Counted from the stretch's first letter, positions 1-13,715 are shown. The stretch is 64,000 nucleotides of DNA from Monomorium pharaonis (GCF_013373865.1 NC_050468.1:7130510-7194509); one strand, 5' to 3'. The notes: generated from the letters alone by a model not told the origin. Made by a program: numbers and translations.

Positions 1-684
1 TCGTGACTGAAAATCACGGACTTCACTTGCATATTCATGTGCCGCAGTGATTGTCTTGGCAAATGAATAATGTTTTGCCATTGGTTTTTATGCGGTTGTG
101 ATCAATTAAATAGCTAATACATTTTGGGTAAGTTTGAATCTGAATAAATCTTTAGGATAAATCTTAGGAATCTTTATAGTGATACGATTTAAGAAACTTG
201 ATAGATTTTATTTAAAAATTAATATAATCTTTACAGTAATTGTAAATATGCTGTGAATGTAAAATATTTTATAATACTCCTTCTATTAAAAACATATAAA
301 AATTTAATGTAAAACTGCATGATTGTTGTAACCAAAACTATGAAATTAAAAAGATATGATCTGGGCTACGCATTCTGTGACTCACTTATATATACATCTA
401 TGCTATAATTGTGCGTAATCTCGCTGAGTCTGACCCCACTCCGAACAAAATAACATGATTTAGCTTATATTAGAATCGCTCCGATTACACTTGTCGTTCA
501 GTTCATATGAAACCATCGCTGATGTAACTGCCTCGACCTGCTGCATGAGATATTTTTTTAACACTGCGATTTTTTAACACCGCGAATCCACATGTACTGA
601 AATATCGTAATTTTTCACAGTGCATTTTGTGACAAACTAGTCACGAGTTTTACTCGAGAACGGTTACGAATAGGAGATACGCAG
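1..684 (+). promoter_or_regulatory. Upstream region and noncoding exon 1 of the SDR gene
   Basis: AT-rich DNA with no supported ORF. A strong splice donor (gcag|gtaagt, GT at 685) ends a likely untranslated first exon at 684. A matching acceptor (cttgcag) ends at 860, ten bases before the SDR ATG, which gives a 176-bp 5'UTR intron. The start of this exon cannot be placed; no clear TATA box is seen near it. Exon status is inferred from the splice motifs only. Confidence 0.5.
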
Positions 685-870
685 GTAAGTATACATGCGT
701 TAGTGTTGTTAATCGAAATGCCATTTCCACAAATTCACGGCTAAATTTAATGTCGCTGCGATTGTGAATGCTCATGATTACGCTTTTTACGAGCTTGATA
801 TTATTTTCGGCTCGGTAGTTATTAGTGGCATGTCAACCACGAGCTACGTCGTACTTGCAGACAGGCAATT

Positions 871-3800
871 ATGGATCGTTGGCTTGGTAAAACCGCAGTC
901 GTTACCGGCGCTGCATCCGGCATCGGCGAAGCAATTACACGTGCTCTTCTGCAAAACGGAGTGAACGTGGCTGCTCTGGATGTCCAGAAAGAAAGATTAG
1001 CAAAACTCGATGTGGAATGTAAGCGAGAAGGTTTCCCCGGCACGTTACATACTATATGCTGTGACGTAGCTCGCGAGGAGGAGATTGATGCAGCATTCTC
1101 GTACATTGAGGCATTAGGTGGTGTTGATATTATGGTCAATAATGCTGGTGTTGTCGAATATTCACGAGTAATAGGTATGTGACTGATATTTGTGTATTTG
1201 TACAGAGTATTACAAATAATTATAATTTTGAAGAATATTTTAATAAATGAATTGTATGTTTATATTATGAGTCTGTAACTCTTTCTGTTAAGAAATATAA
1301 TATATATTATACATTATATGTTAATATTATCAACTGAATCGATAATAATTTGAAGCTGTAAACTTATATGTTGACGAAATTATTTCGGATAAGGATATAA
1401 TATAATAATAATATGACAACGAATATTGTAATATATTTAAAAAAAGATGTACAGAAATGCATTAGTAGGGGACTCGTGGCTGTTATCATATTTAATGAGA
1501 ATACTAAAGGGGAATACTAATCCTGAAGTGAAGCAAATTATCGACATCTTTTAATTAGAAAATTTCTTTGAATTGGGTTCCGAATTTCAAAATCTTTTAC
1601 ATAATTATACTGCGCACAAAAATGAAGAAGGCAACATTCGATTTCATTTCAATAACAAAAAAGTTTTTTAACTTGTTAAAATGACTTGCTTTTGGCTTAG
1701 CGAGCTGTCAACTGACAATAATTGCTTAAAACTAAAATTTTATAGCTTATATGTATAAAATAAAATAATTGCCCTTTAACAATAACATGAAAGATTAATG
1801 TTGTGCCATTGAAACTAAGATTAAAAGTCTATAAAAAAGGATATTTTTAAAAACAAATTTTTTATTACAAGATATCTTTGAAATGACTCTATAGAATTAA
1901 AAATTCTTTTATAGAATTATAGTTTGCACAAAAATAAAGAGAATAAAGTGTGAATTTATGTCAATAACAAAAGAATTTTTTAATACATAAAAATTAAAAA
2001 AGATTTTTTCTTATTGATATAAAATTGCGCTTTGCTTTCTTTATTTTTATGTGTACTTTGACTGTGCAAAAGGATTTGGAATTTTGTAAATTTCAAGATA
2101 TTTTATAATAAAAAATGTCAATGACTCTACATTATCGATTCCGATTAAGTTTGACGGGCACTGGATTCTCGAATTCTTTAAGTACTCTCATTAAATATGA
2201 TAACAACCACTAGTTCTTTAATGCATTTCTATGCATCTTTTTTAAAAATAAATTATAAAATTTGTTATTATATTATTACTATATTATATCTTTATCTGAA
2301 ATAATTTTGTAAACATACAAGTTTACAGTTTCAAATTATTGCATTAATAAGGAACTTGTATATTATTATCACATTTAATAAGAGTATTTAAAGAATTTGA
2401 GAATCCATTACATGTCTTATTTAAAAATATAATTTTAATTGTAGTGCTATTAAGATTGCTGAAAAATATAACTGCTTCTTACACGAAGGATGTTATCTCG
2501 TTGGGAAAAATTCTTATTTTTTATACCGCGTACATCCTGCAAGATTTTTTTAGTAACACTGTTATAATGAAAGACTTTAGTCTTTTCTCCATCTGGTTGG
2601 TACAGTAAAAAAAATTCCATAAATTACACTTGCAGAGAGCGACAGGAAGGCATTTGAAAGACTGTTAAATATTAATGTCCTCGCAGTCGCTGTGTGTACC
2701 AATAAAGCAGTGCGTTCAATGCGCAAACGAAATGTCGAAGGACATGTTTTCAATATCAACAGGTATTGTTACCTACGATTCGTACGTTAAGGGGGAACGA
2801 TAGGGTGACGGCAATAAGAAAGGCGATATTTAAGATTTTTTTTACTCACTCATACATTGCAGAAATGTCGGAGTTAGTAGGTTGAAAAGTACATACTTTG
2901 AACATAGTTTATGAATCTTTTTTATTAAGAAATATATATTTTAAAGTTTAATTATAGAAGTAGCTGCAACATGCTCCACGGAAGAAGCGCTTTAATTTGT
3001 CTAATAATGATTTGAAAATCAATAAGAAAATACTGTTTTAATCTATATTAATATTAATAGTTTCAATTAAACGTATCCGATTAAAAAAAACGAATTATTG
3101 TTAAAATGATAGAGACTTTAAAAAAATCAAAAAATTAGTAAAAAAATACATCTTTTCACGGGACAAAAAATAGTAAATATTAATTTTAAAAATTCGTACG
3201 CTTAACTGAAAAGAATTTTAAGTAGATTAAGGACGTCTAAACAAAATTGCAATGCGATTTTAATTGGTGGTGAAACCGTGACAACCAATTGAAAAAATGT
3301 CACTTCGAAAAAAACGCGTTTAAAGTTTTAATAGTCCTTTTTAATATAGCGCAAGAAATTTTTAGTTTTATTATAATTTATTTCATAATAGAGGTCTTCG
3401 ATATTCGTAAAAGGCCAATTTACCCTCTGGTTGAAGTCTGAACGATCGAGCGACTGTTTGACCGTTTTTTTTTCTGAGCGTTTCGAGTGACCATTTTTAA
3501 CCGCGTGTGCGCGAACAGAAAAAGCGCTGTAACTTCGTTATTTGTACGAATTTTATCATAATATTTTAGGACAATATTCTAAAAGGTGCATATTTTTCAA
3601 CTATGTAAAAAAAACTATTTTTGGAAAGTATCCACCTGTTGTTCCCCTTAATAATGACTACATAAGTCGCTACAAGTTTTTAGAATAAATAAATTTCTGT
3701 GAAACAAACTTTATTTAAGTTCTCCATATTATATAAGAAAAATTACGGGAAATCTTTTTACAAAGTTTATGGTAATATATTATTTACAGTGCAATATTCG

Positions 3801-5177
3801 TTAATATTAATTTTTTATATTCAGCGTTCTGAGCCACTATATACCATTCAATTTTGCGAATTGTAATCTGTATCCTGCCAGTAAGCATGGATCTATTGCT
3901 TTGACTCACACAGTACGACAAGAATTAGCGGAAGTTAAGGCTTCTATTCGAATTACCGTAAGTTATGATCATATTTAAAAGTTTTATTCTTAATTGTTAT
4001 TCTATATTTCAATGTTATGTAAATGACAACAGTTTATTAATCTTTCTGGGACCGGAAGCTTAATTTTAGGTTTTTGGCGATTTAAATCAATTTTATTGTA
4101 ATTATGGACATAACAGTATTAAAATTAAAAAAAAAAGATTATCTATCTCGAAACTTTGAGATCTGCTGATGCACCGGCAATATGCCCTGATTGCGACATA
4201 TCTTTTTGCATTATATCATGTTTCGAAATTTACCACACAAAGCAAACATATTAAATTTACTGAAAACATTATTTATTTAGTTAAAATTACTTATTTTATT
4301 GGTATTCATTATCCATTATAATATGTGCATTTATTTCAAAATAAATCGAAGTTACTTTGTACATTGACATTTTACTGCTTTATATCTTACAAAGTGTGAC
4401 ATATTATGTTTTTATACATATTTTTTAACACAATTTTATTGTAAATGACGTTAAACAATTATTTTAACAATAAACAATGACATAAAGTTTAAATACAACA
4501 AAAAATAACCACTAAATTTTTTCCATGATTGGTAGCCTTTTTGCATTGGAGCGGTGTTATCTTTTTCATAGTTCAATTCACTCACAAGGACAAAAATTTT
4601 CTAGCACTAAAACTAAAAAAATTGTCCAAAAAAAGGACCGGTCCTCTAAAGGTTAATAAGAAATGTACATTATTATGTATAATTCTGCAATATTGATATG
4701 TTATTCTATGATAAGAGAATAAAAGTTGCAGACAAAACATGTTTTACAAGTAATAATTTATTTTATGATAAAAATATTTTCATACATGTTATGAAATATA
4801 ACTCATACATATGAATGTAAGATATAAAGTTTATAATATTTTTTTAAATTCAAAATACAGGTTTCATTCTACCATTGCAGTTAATTATTACGAATTCTTA
4901 CTCGTCCAATCTTTTTAGAGCATTAGTCCTGGTATTGTGAAAACAAATATAGCTGCACATTCAGAGACAATGAACGAGCTTTTCGAAAAAGTGCCAACTC
5001 TTAATCCCAAAGACATAGCGGATGCGCTCATTTATGCTCTTGGAACGCGACCGGAAGTTCAGGTTCAAATGATCGTTAACGTACTTTCTCCCTCATAAAT
5101 ATAAGAAAATTGTTATACGCGTCACTTAATTGCAGATTACAGAGCTTACCATCCAGCATACCGGCGAGATTCCGTGA
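871..5177 (+). CDS. Short-chain dehydrogenase/reductase, farnesol dehydrogenase / DHRS11-like (5 coding exons)
   Basis: Coding exons by splice site and phase are 871-1174, 2636-2762, 3825-3957, 4919-5062 and 5136-5177, joining in frame to 249 aa. This is the usual length of a classical SDR. The protein starts MDRW, as insect farnesol dehydrogenase-like SDRs do. It shows the Rossmann motif TGAASGIG (residues 12-19), NNAG (90-93), Asn115 in NINV, a Ser at 144 or 147, and the catalytic YPASK with Tyr160 and Lys164. A SPG motif follows at the start of exon 4, and the C-terminus ELTIQHTGE matches the family's usual ELTI..vGE ending. The family oxidises or reduces small alcohols and carbonyls with NAD(P); some members act on farnesol in the juvenile hormone pathway. 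Asp37 at the end of beta-strand 2 favours NAD(H) over NADP(H) (inference). The last intron is only 73 bp; read-through of it would give a different C-terminus. AATAAA lies at 5245-5250. The exact substrate cannot be read from sequence. Confidence 0.92.
1344..2340. mobile_element. Inverted-repeat (foldback) element in SDR intron
   Basis: Arms of about 235 bp, 1344-1580 and 2110-2340, are imperfect reverse complements. The outer ends read aataatttgaagctgtaaac and its complement near 2321-2340. The centre contains further imperfect repeats but no ORF. A motif close to gattaagtttgacgggca in the right arm recurs near 36.1, 36.9, 37.4 and 44.8 kb, so this belongs to a family of related elements. 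Superfamily is not clear. Confidence 0.65.
2791..3647. mobile_element. Non-autonomous DNA transposon, TTAA target duplication
   Basis: TTAA occurs at 2787-2790 and 3648-3651. The ends are inverted copies: gggggaacgatagggtg on the left and the complement of ggggaacaacaggtgg on the right. The 857-bp interior has no long ORF. TTAA duplication is typical of piggyBac-type elements, although the terminal bases are not the classical CCY..., so class assignment is tentative. It sits inside SDR intron 2636-3824 without touching splice sites. Confidence 0.6.
4041..4652. mobile_element. piggyBac-like MITE, TTAA target duplication
   Basis: TTAA lies at 4037-4040 and 4653-4656. The ends are imperfect inverted repeats: tctttctgggaccgg on the left and the complement of cctttagaggaccggtcc on the right. 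Ends of the form TTAA-CCTTT..GGACC resemble piggyBac MITEs. No ORF is seen in the 612 bp. It lies in the SDR intron between 3957 and 4919. Confidence 0.55.
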
Positions 5178-5250
5178 AGAATATCATCAGTAAGATCCTG
5201 GTCTTTTAATGCAACAACTTCACAAGAAACAACTTTACTTTAATAATAAA

Positions 5251-8200
5251 GTAAGAAACTCGGAGGAGTTTAACTAAGCTTTCATGTTGCTTTGCATTTT
5301 TTATGTGAATATAAAATTTTTATGTCTAAGTTATTCTTTCTTTCTAATACTGATTACATTTCACTCAATAGTTTTAATATGTATAATTTTCTTTAACGTA
5401 CGTCTAATTAAAGCTAAATAACGCGTGCGCGCGCGATAAAGATAAACAATGTAATAAAATCTGAGGCAAAAATTTTTATCGCGTTTTTGTCGTAGATACC
5501 TACATTTGTTTCATAAAAGTGCACGAAAAATGACATCGCAAAGATATTTTTTTGTGCATTCTACACGCAAGAGTGTATACTCGAAATATATGGCCACTAT
5601 GCTATCAGGAGACAAATATCGGCAATCGTATCTCGCTGCGTTTATTTCGCGCGATGCCTTATCCTTGTCTGTATCGTTCTAAAAAGATATACTCGAAATT
5701 CCGATTTGTGATCAATTCCGCTTATCGCGTAGCAACGTTATCGGCACATATATTTGCGTGTAATCGTTGCATTCAAATTTCGACGAAGTGACTGCTACAC
5801 TAGTGGTTACATCCTGCTTCGCGCATGACAAATATAGTGGTGTCATTTGGCATTTATATGATCGAAATGCGCATTTCCTATACACAAACGCGCGTCCCCT
5901 CATATCTACTAGTCTATCTGTGTGAAAGCTTCTAAACACGAACTTCCGACAATAGCGGCTCACACTGTACCGAGCTTGACTGTCAGCTAGGGAGGCATTT
6001 GAGTGCGAGCGATAGTTAAGGTGTCAAACAAGTTCCGTCGTGCTTCGAGCAGTTCGAGGGAATCGCGTCGCATTATCAGGGAAATCGATTTTCCCGGCAT
6101 GCATCGAATGTCGGGTCCTGTCAAAATCTAAGTGTACCTACGCCTCGTATTCTAATTCTGCGATTAGATCTCGTTTCTCGCAACGTATAGTGAGATTGTA
6201 TACCTATTCAATTCATCGCTTTGAAGGCTGCATAATGCACATGATATAATGCAGTCAGGATATTTTTTCTTTTATATAGAAATAAAATACAATATTATAT
6301 TAGGAAGATTGGAAAATATGGTATGTCTAAATATATTATGTAAACATATTATGCAGTTTTTGTTGATAAAATTTATTATTTATTTAATAATATAATCGCT
6401 ATTATATTTTTTATGTTAATTGTTTACTTACTTAATTTTTTGTATCTTTTCTTGAAAAAGCTGATTGGCTTTGAATCGAAAAATGTGGATAAAGTTGTAC
6501 GAATTTTATTTGGTTTTTCTTCATAAAAAGTGCTCCAATAATCGAAAAAGATAGTTCAACGAATATGATGGATGAAAGAGTATCCTAATTTTCATTTTTT
6601 ATTACGTTTATTTTATTATATGCGATCGAGCTTTATGTCATGTTACAAAATCAAAGCCAGTTAACTTTTATAAGAAAGGAATCATTAAGAAATAAGTGCA
6701 TGTTTATCATAAAAAAGAATGGCGATCATATTATTAAATGAATAATAAGTTATGATCAAATCTATATACTAATTACATTATTTATAAAATTATTATTTTT
6801 CTCTCTATAATACTTATATAGCTACATAGATATATGATAATTTATATGTATAGTTATATATGTATGGTTATTCCTTTTAAACACTTATCAGGAAATACAT
6901 TGTAGGCACTTTAAGTTATGATAGTCGCGCGCTATTACTTTATTTGCTACGGTACAATTAATAATGCGAAGACATGCAAAGAATCCGTTGCTTTTATTCC
7001 TCACTTTTAGATGCTCTTAGCTGTTACATTAAGGAAAGGCGAGGGTTTATAAGAAGCAAGATGTAAAGAGCGTGGAAGAGCAGCAGAATGATGATCGATA
7101 AAGACGTACTCGGTGCTTCATGGGGCTGTCCGTACGGACGGGAGAGAGAAAGAGAGAGCCGGCATTTAGGAATTTATATTAAAATATGTAAATCTATCGG
7201 CGCGGGCATATTTGAAAACAGATAAATTATGCCGGCCGTGTATTGCGTTCTCGTGGTAAAATATCGACAGTGCAGCGGTGCGGGGTGGGATTGAAGCTAA
7301 CGGACAGAAGCGGAGTTCCTCGCATAACAGCACGTTCTGTCGGCCAGTAGAAATGCGATTTATGACGATTATTGTGTAACGATTATAAATTATCTCTTTA
7401 TTTACGCGGGACGGCAGCAGAGTTCGCGTTCCCATTGTTTTTCAATGTCTTTCGCGTCTTCCTCAAATAACAACACCTGATGCTTCCAAATTCTGTCGCT
7501 TCGTTTAGCCCGTTTACATTGCGTGGCGACGAGTTTATCTCGCAGATTAGCATTGTCAAACAAACTTGTCTGACAAAATGCAAATGAGAAATTAAGTACT
7601 TCAAATGAAGCCGATATGTTCTAATCAGTGCAAGTTTTTAAAACATTTGGCTACTGTATGTAAAACTTAATAAACTTATACATATATTGGAATTAATAAC
7701 AATTTGATTTGCAAAAATTTATTGCACGTTGGCCGCTTTATTTCCTTTAAAATTAAAACTAATCGTGTAAATGCCTCACTTTACTACAACCACCAAATGT
7801 TGAGGAACAAACATCCCGATTTAACTTCCTTAAATGCGCTCGTAACTGTTTCCGACAGGGAACAACTCACCTTCTCTTCCCTACTGACTCGTACGCTAAC
7901 AGTTGTTTTGACCGTGTTTCTCTAGTTCTCGCATTCAAATTAGTCTCAGAGTCTATCTTCGGTAAATTTAAACAATTGATGAATACAGTTAACTCTATGA
8001 GAATGCTGTACATATCACTTTTTGACTTTTTTTCCGCTTCAGATCCGAAAAATAGCTTTTTATTGCATCGATCGTCGAATTTGTGTCTTCTTTTCAATTA
8101 TTATATGTTTTAGAAATAAACGAAATAGATTGAAATATGAATACAATGAGAGTTATACATATTAAATGCATAATTATATATATATAGTTTTATATACGTT

Positions 8201-8300
8201 TTTTTTAAATGTGAAAAATACAGAAAAATTGAAATAATTTTAATTTTAATACTTTTTTGAGGAAAAAAAAAGATAACTGTTTGCGTATGCAAATAGAAGA
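5251..8300. other. Intergenic, no supported gene
   Basis: AT-rich sequence with a moderately GC-richer patch at about 5,540-6,250. Open frames of 60-89 codons occur on both strands but show no family motif, signal peptide or matching splice pattern. Nothing further can be supported. Confidence 0.5.
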
Positions 8301-8890
8301 AATAAATTTTCTCCGAAATTGAGGCGCAACGTGCTGCGACTGCGAATTAGAAAAACGATTTCGGCGCGTCAAAAGTTTCGCGGCGTTTCGACTTATGTCA
8401 TTAAAGCGAATATGCGAAGCGGTGAGCGAAACATGGCAGTTGAATACAGCGACGACGAGGAATCAGCCGGGTCGCTAAGGGTTCGCGAGGTGGGTTCGGG
8501 GTGGTTAGATAGGTTCGTTAGCGGAACACTGGCAGTGCAAACATGCCCGCTTAAACCGGCTGCGTACGTGCGCCGATGCGGTGTCAGATTTGAAGTGGTT
8601 CGCGGTGACGGCGTGCACGTGACGCGTTGGAACGAAACGCGAACTGCGCGCCTTCGTCGAGGGAGAGAACGACCATTCGGTATTGGCCTATGCCATGGTA
8701 CCGTACGTTGGGCTGAATATCGAGCGAGCTTGTCTGTTGACTTATTAAAAGCCAACTGAAATTGGAGCGAAGGCGGAAAATTCGATTTTCGGGATTTTGG
8801 CCGATTTCCACGTTCATCGAAGTGGTGCGGTGACCTCAATTATTCTGCCACGAATGAAAGCTATTTTCCCGGAGCAACTATATTGCGCGG
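8301..8890. other. GC/CpG-rich island with overlapping unassigned ORFs
   Basis: Compared with its flanks this stretch is markedly GC- and CpG-rich. It holds a 146-codon plus-strand frame (8319-8759) and a 148-codon minus-strand frame (8393-8839). Within the plus frame, ATG at 8434 opens a short acidic stretch MAVEYSDDEESAG followed by a possible donor (gcgag|gtgggt). Neither frame matches a family I know. High GC lowers stop density, so the long frames may be chance. It could be a first exon or a promoter island of an unseen gene. Confidence 0.3.
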
Positions 8891-9480
8891 TTTTTTAGCG
8901 CATCCGAACATGCTCCTGATAGACATAGGTGATGGAAAAATTTCTGCGTCACTGTTACAAAATTATCGTGCAAGAAAGAAAATAAGAAGCCGCAATTAAT
9001 AGAGTAAATTGTTCCTTTTTTTAATGACTTAAAGAATGTAATATGTATTATTCAAAACATTATTGTTATAATTATTAGAAAATTTATAATAATATAATTA
9101 AAGATTAAAAATAAATTCATAGCTCTTTAACGAGTCTAATGCATAATTATTCTTTGATTATCACGAGACTCAACCATAATTTTCTTATTTATTTATTTTT
9201 TTTAATAATGTATTTAGCAAATATCAAAGTAATTGTGCTTTCTCGATTATTCTGTAGCATTTGAAAAGCTCAATTAATAACATATATCGTTGTGATAACG
9301 TATATAGTAATAGCGTATTTAGTTACACAAGAAAGATTAAATTAAGGACGTTGTGCTCATGTTTTCTCCTCTTAATCATCTTTTTCTACCAAGAACACTT
9401 TCTTTTATGCACGAGCTAACGTATACACAATATGGCACAATATGCAGTAGCTAGAACGTCGCAGCTGCAGTAGCTAGAAG
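8891..9480. other. Intergenic AT-rich, nothing seen
   Basis: Low-complexity AT-rich DNA with no ORF, repeat or RNA gene I can support. Confidence 0.5.
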
Positions 9481-10330
9481 AGCTCGTATTCTTGTTCGGC
9501 GACCGGGTTAGTATATGTAACCTAAACCGTGCACACATTATCTCGCGCTCCGACATCTTCTAGAGTCTACGCTTCTTCCTTACCGTTGCCGTCGTCACTG
9601 TCGCACTCCTTCTCGCTTAATCTCGCAGTTGCGAATCTGCGAAGCGGGGTTGTTGCGGAATAGTTCCCTCGCTCGTCTGGAGGATGAATTTAATCGTGCC
9701 CGCGCGATACTCATCCAATTCGACATGATTCTCGCGACGGGCGATACCGAAGAAGCGAAGAACGTGATATGGCGATTGGTACAATGCGGAATAATAAGTC
9801 GACAAAGGACGAAGGATAGCCCAGTGGGAGAGGGCAACTCGTGCAGTAGGGCCTTGATTTTCCACCCTGCGTTACAAGGGGCGTATCTCGCAAAATGAAT
9901 ATTACGCGTCTGTCTTGTGCGCGGTGGTCTTGTCGAGGTGCGCGGGAATCTTTCGCCTCCGTTATAAATCCACTTGTTCCATCCGTCCGCATCTCGGCGA
10001 CATTCATGAGGGAAAAAGATGCGCATAATGTTATCAACGCATTCCCGACATGGCCGTGCATAGTTTAATCCACTGCGACGCTGATCCCCGCGGTACAGGA
10101 TGAATTCCGTCTCCTCGCCGTAGCGGTTGCGAGTAATATTGGACGAGGCTAAAACGAGAACTCTGAAGGATCATTTGAATAATGTAGATAAGTTTACTTC
10201 GCTTGGAAAATACAGAAACAAGAAAGATTGCGATTTCTCCCAGCCAGAGAAAACATGCGCGCGCGCGCCATGGTTTTAGTCCGTTAAGAAAATACTGTCT
10301 ATCGCGGAAACGCAATCTGGCGAAATATTA
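9481..10330. other. GC-richer island with unassigned ORFs
   Basis: Frames of 82-143 codons overlap on both strands. The plus frame at 9629-9898 contains a helix-like stretch (LARLEDEFNRARAILIQF) behind a possible acceptor (tctcgcag, ending 9628 or just before). No domain is recognised and all frames overlap one another, so no coding call is made. Confidence 0.25.
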
Positions 10331-11203
10331 AATCGAGAGGATTTGCTTCGCGGAACGCGTTGTTTTAAATTAAAATAGCAAATATGTAACAAACGTCTGT
10401 ATTACTAAAAATACATCTTAATTCTACATTCCTGCTCTGGCTGTGAAAAACAATGTACAACTTTACGTAAGAGATTACAGTTTAATGCTATTTGGAGAGG
10501 CCCAAATTACATATGCGACAATAAAAGTGAAGTCCTGAATGTGCAATTGAAGTACACACCGGAAAAGAACCATTAATGATGATGATACGTTGTGTCGCCT
10601 ATTATTCTGATGCATTTGTCTGTTATGTGTCTTGAGTGAAGTATCACTGGTTAAGCGGATGGTCGCTCTTTTGAAATCAATGAATAAACCGGCAACGTTA
10701 AACATGCATTAGAGAGCGTCAAATCTATTGAGCGCAATGCATTTGCAACACGGATTGTGGAAATTGGTATTATCCATTTCATTCGGAAATAACATGGGCG
10801 GAAGAGAGAAATTCTATTATTGGTTAGCAAGCACTAGAGGTTTATGTACTTCGCTTTATGCGATGACGAAGATTATACGAATTAATTTGACTTTACAAAA
10901 TACGAATACACGACTGAAATAATTCATCCACGCGGACGCGTATAATTTAAATCTGACGATAATCTCTGAGGATTATCCGAGAATTTTCTATCGTGTAAAT
11001 AAATGGTCGTGGTTCTCGAAATGGTGAAAATACTAACAATCACGAACGCGACATGTTTGCTAAATAATAGTTTGGAATTGAAGAACGGGCTGTTCACCCA
11101 TCGTGACATCGATGGCTGTGCGAGTTGACAGTATGTGTACTAGGGTCATAAATAAATGGAACCATTGTAGTATTTGTATTATACTAGTTGGAAAATTCTG
11201 TTT

Positions 11204-11255
<52 letters not shown>

Positions 11256-11960
11256 TTCTCTCTATATTTCTTAATTTTTTAATATTATGTTATTTTAATT
11301 ATTATGGTTTGCAATTTTACAAATACCTATATCTTTATTGCAATAAACTATTGCGGATTGATTTAAGAATATGATATTGTATTTTTTTTTCCTACTAATA
11401 TCTAAATAGCATTTATTTAATGTAAGATTTGAAATAAAAGAATTTATGAAGAGTTTACTTTCTCTTTCGTGCAAAGAAGGTAAAAGAATTTATTAATAAT
11501 ATTAATTTTTTTTTAATTATTAATTATTTTACCAATGAAAAAATGACATTAAGGTTCTCAATATGTTATAATAAAAAAATGTTTCATAATCAAAAAATTA
11601 CTATTTATTTTTTTTAACTTTGAAAAACAGATATGTAAGTTTTTTTTTAAGAATAAGACACTTTTTAAAAGAAATACTAGGAATTACTTTATTATTTTAT
11701 TATTTTTGTTTTTCATTATTTCATATTATTATATTTATTGTTGAAGTATTCGCTTATATGTTTGAAAACAAAAGGAGTAGATGATACCTATTAAACCATT
11801 CGGTACGCGCGTAAGAAAGGCTATGTTAGCTATGTAATAATCAGTTTACTGTTGGAACTTGTACATTACTGAATATATAAGAAATATAACTCTAAAATTC
11901 CCATCCGCAATTGAATAGGAACAAAAGCGAACCCTCGTAATTCCACGTATGATATCTTCT
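10331..11960. other. Intergenic with a CT microsatellite
   Basis: AT-rich DNA without supported genes. A pure (TC)n tract lies at 11207-11249 followed by T/C-rich sequence. The 66-codon frame over it is microsatellite translation and is not a gene. Confidence 0.55.
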
Positions 11961-12400
11961 CGTTGGTGGCGGTAAAGCTCCATCAATGTATAAACGAAGA
12001 GGGTTATTACTGTCAGGCTATCGTTATTGTCGCAAACGACTCGTCGTGTGGTTCTCGCTTACTTCATATTCAGCCGTTCGCGTAGGTGGACGACAAGGAG
12101 ATGACACCGTTAACGACACCGTACGAGCATCTTCTCCATAGGGTGCGCTTAACTCCAGCACTCTCTGTCGTCAGAATCGTTGTTACGACGAGAAGCATCC
12201 GTACGTAATGACGCCGGTCGTGATTTAAACGATATATCAAGCCGCCGGTTCCGCGACGCGTGTGTCGAGGCATTATCGTCGTCATTACGGCCATTATCGC
12301 GGAACGATAGCATTCATCCCGCTCCTTCCCACGTTTTCACGTGTTCACTCGTCATCAGGGCTCGACTTAGTCATGAAAATCAAATTATACTGGGCGCTTT
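11961..12400. other. GC-richer island, unassigned
   Basis: A CpG-richer patch with overlapping frames of 74 (minus) and 97 (plus) codons and no recognisable motif. It may be regulatory or an isolated exon; the sequence does not decide. Confidence 0.25.
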
Positions 12401-12817
12401 ATTAGATAGACTTGAAATAAACAATATCTGTCTATTCTACTTAATACTTATCACGATTCATCATAGGAAATGATCTCGCATGTTTTCGATCCATTTAAAT
12501 TTTATTATCCTATCGTTGTTGAATTATCTAATCTTTACCTAATTATAAAATTCGTCACGTACATATTTTTCTGACAAGAAGAATAAAAAATATTTAATTT
12601 GATAATTTGAGAATGTTGAAGTTTGATAGGCGTGAGCATTCTGCTTTATCGTAAGATAATTTTTAAATTGCAGAATCAATATTATCTATATTGAATAATA
12701 GTGAGTAATACACAGATTTCAGTGTTATCTTTACAATTTTATCAATTAGTACTATATCAATGTACTATCTTTCAATGATAATACTGATTCCGATTAATAT
12801 GAAAGTATTCCGCGTTT

Positions 12818-12886
12818 AATTGGAATCATTAAGAGACTCGATGTTTCTCAATAATTGTTTACTGTCTCTTAATGATTCCAATGAAC
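12818..12886. repeat. Perfect inverted repeat (20-bp stem)
   Basis: aattggaatcattaagagac and its near-exact complement gtctcttaatgattccaat flank a loop of about 28 bases. No gene lies near. It is probably a remnant of a small MITE. Confidence 0.5.
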
Positions 12887-13715
12887 AATGCGTTATGCGT
12901 GAAACGAAACGCAGCTTAGGTTATATTATAAATGTATCTCATTTCATTGAACAGATCGACTGATATCAATATTGTGTTGTATGAATCTCTTCGTTTTTTT
13001 TATGACAAAGATGGTATAATTTATGATAATATTAATTTACATTAAATATTTTAAAAATTAATTTAAACAAAATATAATTTCCTAAAAATTGTAAAAATGA
13101 GTTTTGTTTAATTTATCGTATTTTTGTCAATTTTTAAAGAAATTAAAAAAAACAAAACAAAAAGTTTAGGAAAGGTAAAAGATAGATCTAGAACCGGGAT
13201 AAAATAAACTTTGGGTATCGTTTAAAAAGTATAATTATTTAGACAGATAAAAGTTGGAAAAATGATAGCTTAAAAAGGAAAAAATGAATAAAGACACAAT
13301 CAATCTTTTATTTTGCTATAAAATTGTAAAAAATATTAATTTTTTAAATACAGAATTAACACATTATGAAAGTAAAAAAATTATTAAAATATTTTTATGT
13401 TTCCAAGCGGCACTCGCCACACTACATGTGGTCTTCACATACAGAAATTGCAATTTGTGCAAACACACAGCCATAGTACCTTTTTTTTATAACGAGCGCC
13501 CATTTGTCTATTGCGACACTCAGTCCATTTTTTTTATGTCAATGAAAAAAACAGTTTTGGCCATATCCGAACGAAATGTATACACAAACGTCAGACTGGG
13601 GCATAAACGTACATCACTCTTACTTTATGTCTGTGCTGCTCGGAAGCTAATAGTGTTCTGACGCCAGCTAGTGTTTCTCTTTATTCTTAAAACTTATTAA
13701 ATTATGGTCGGTATT

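Noticed and set aside
8319..8839. 146- and 148-codon overlapping ORFs
   Set aside because: No family similarity and both strands are open together in GC-rich DNA; kept only as an unassigned island.
13284..13661. 125-codon plus-strand ORF
   Set aside because: No domain, no signal peptide, composition follows AT-rich surroundings; sits in sequence without splice context.
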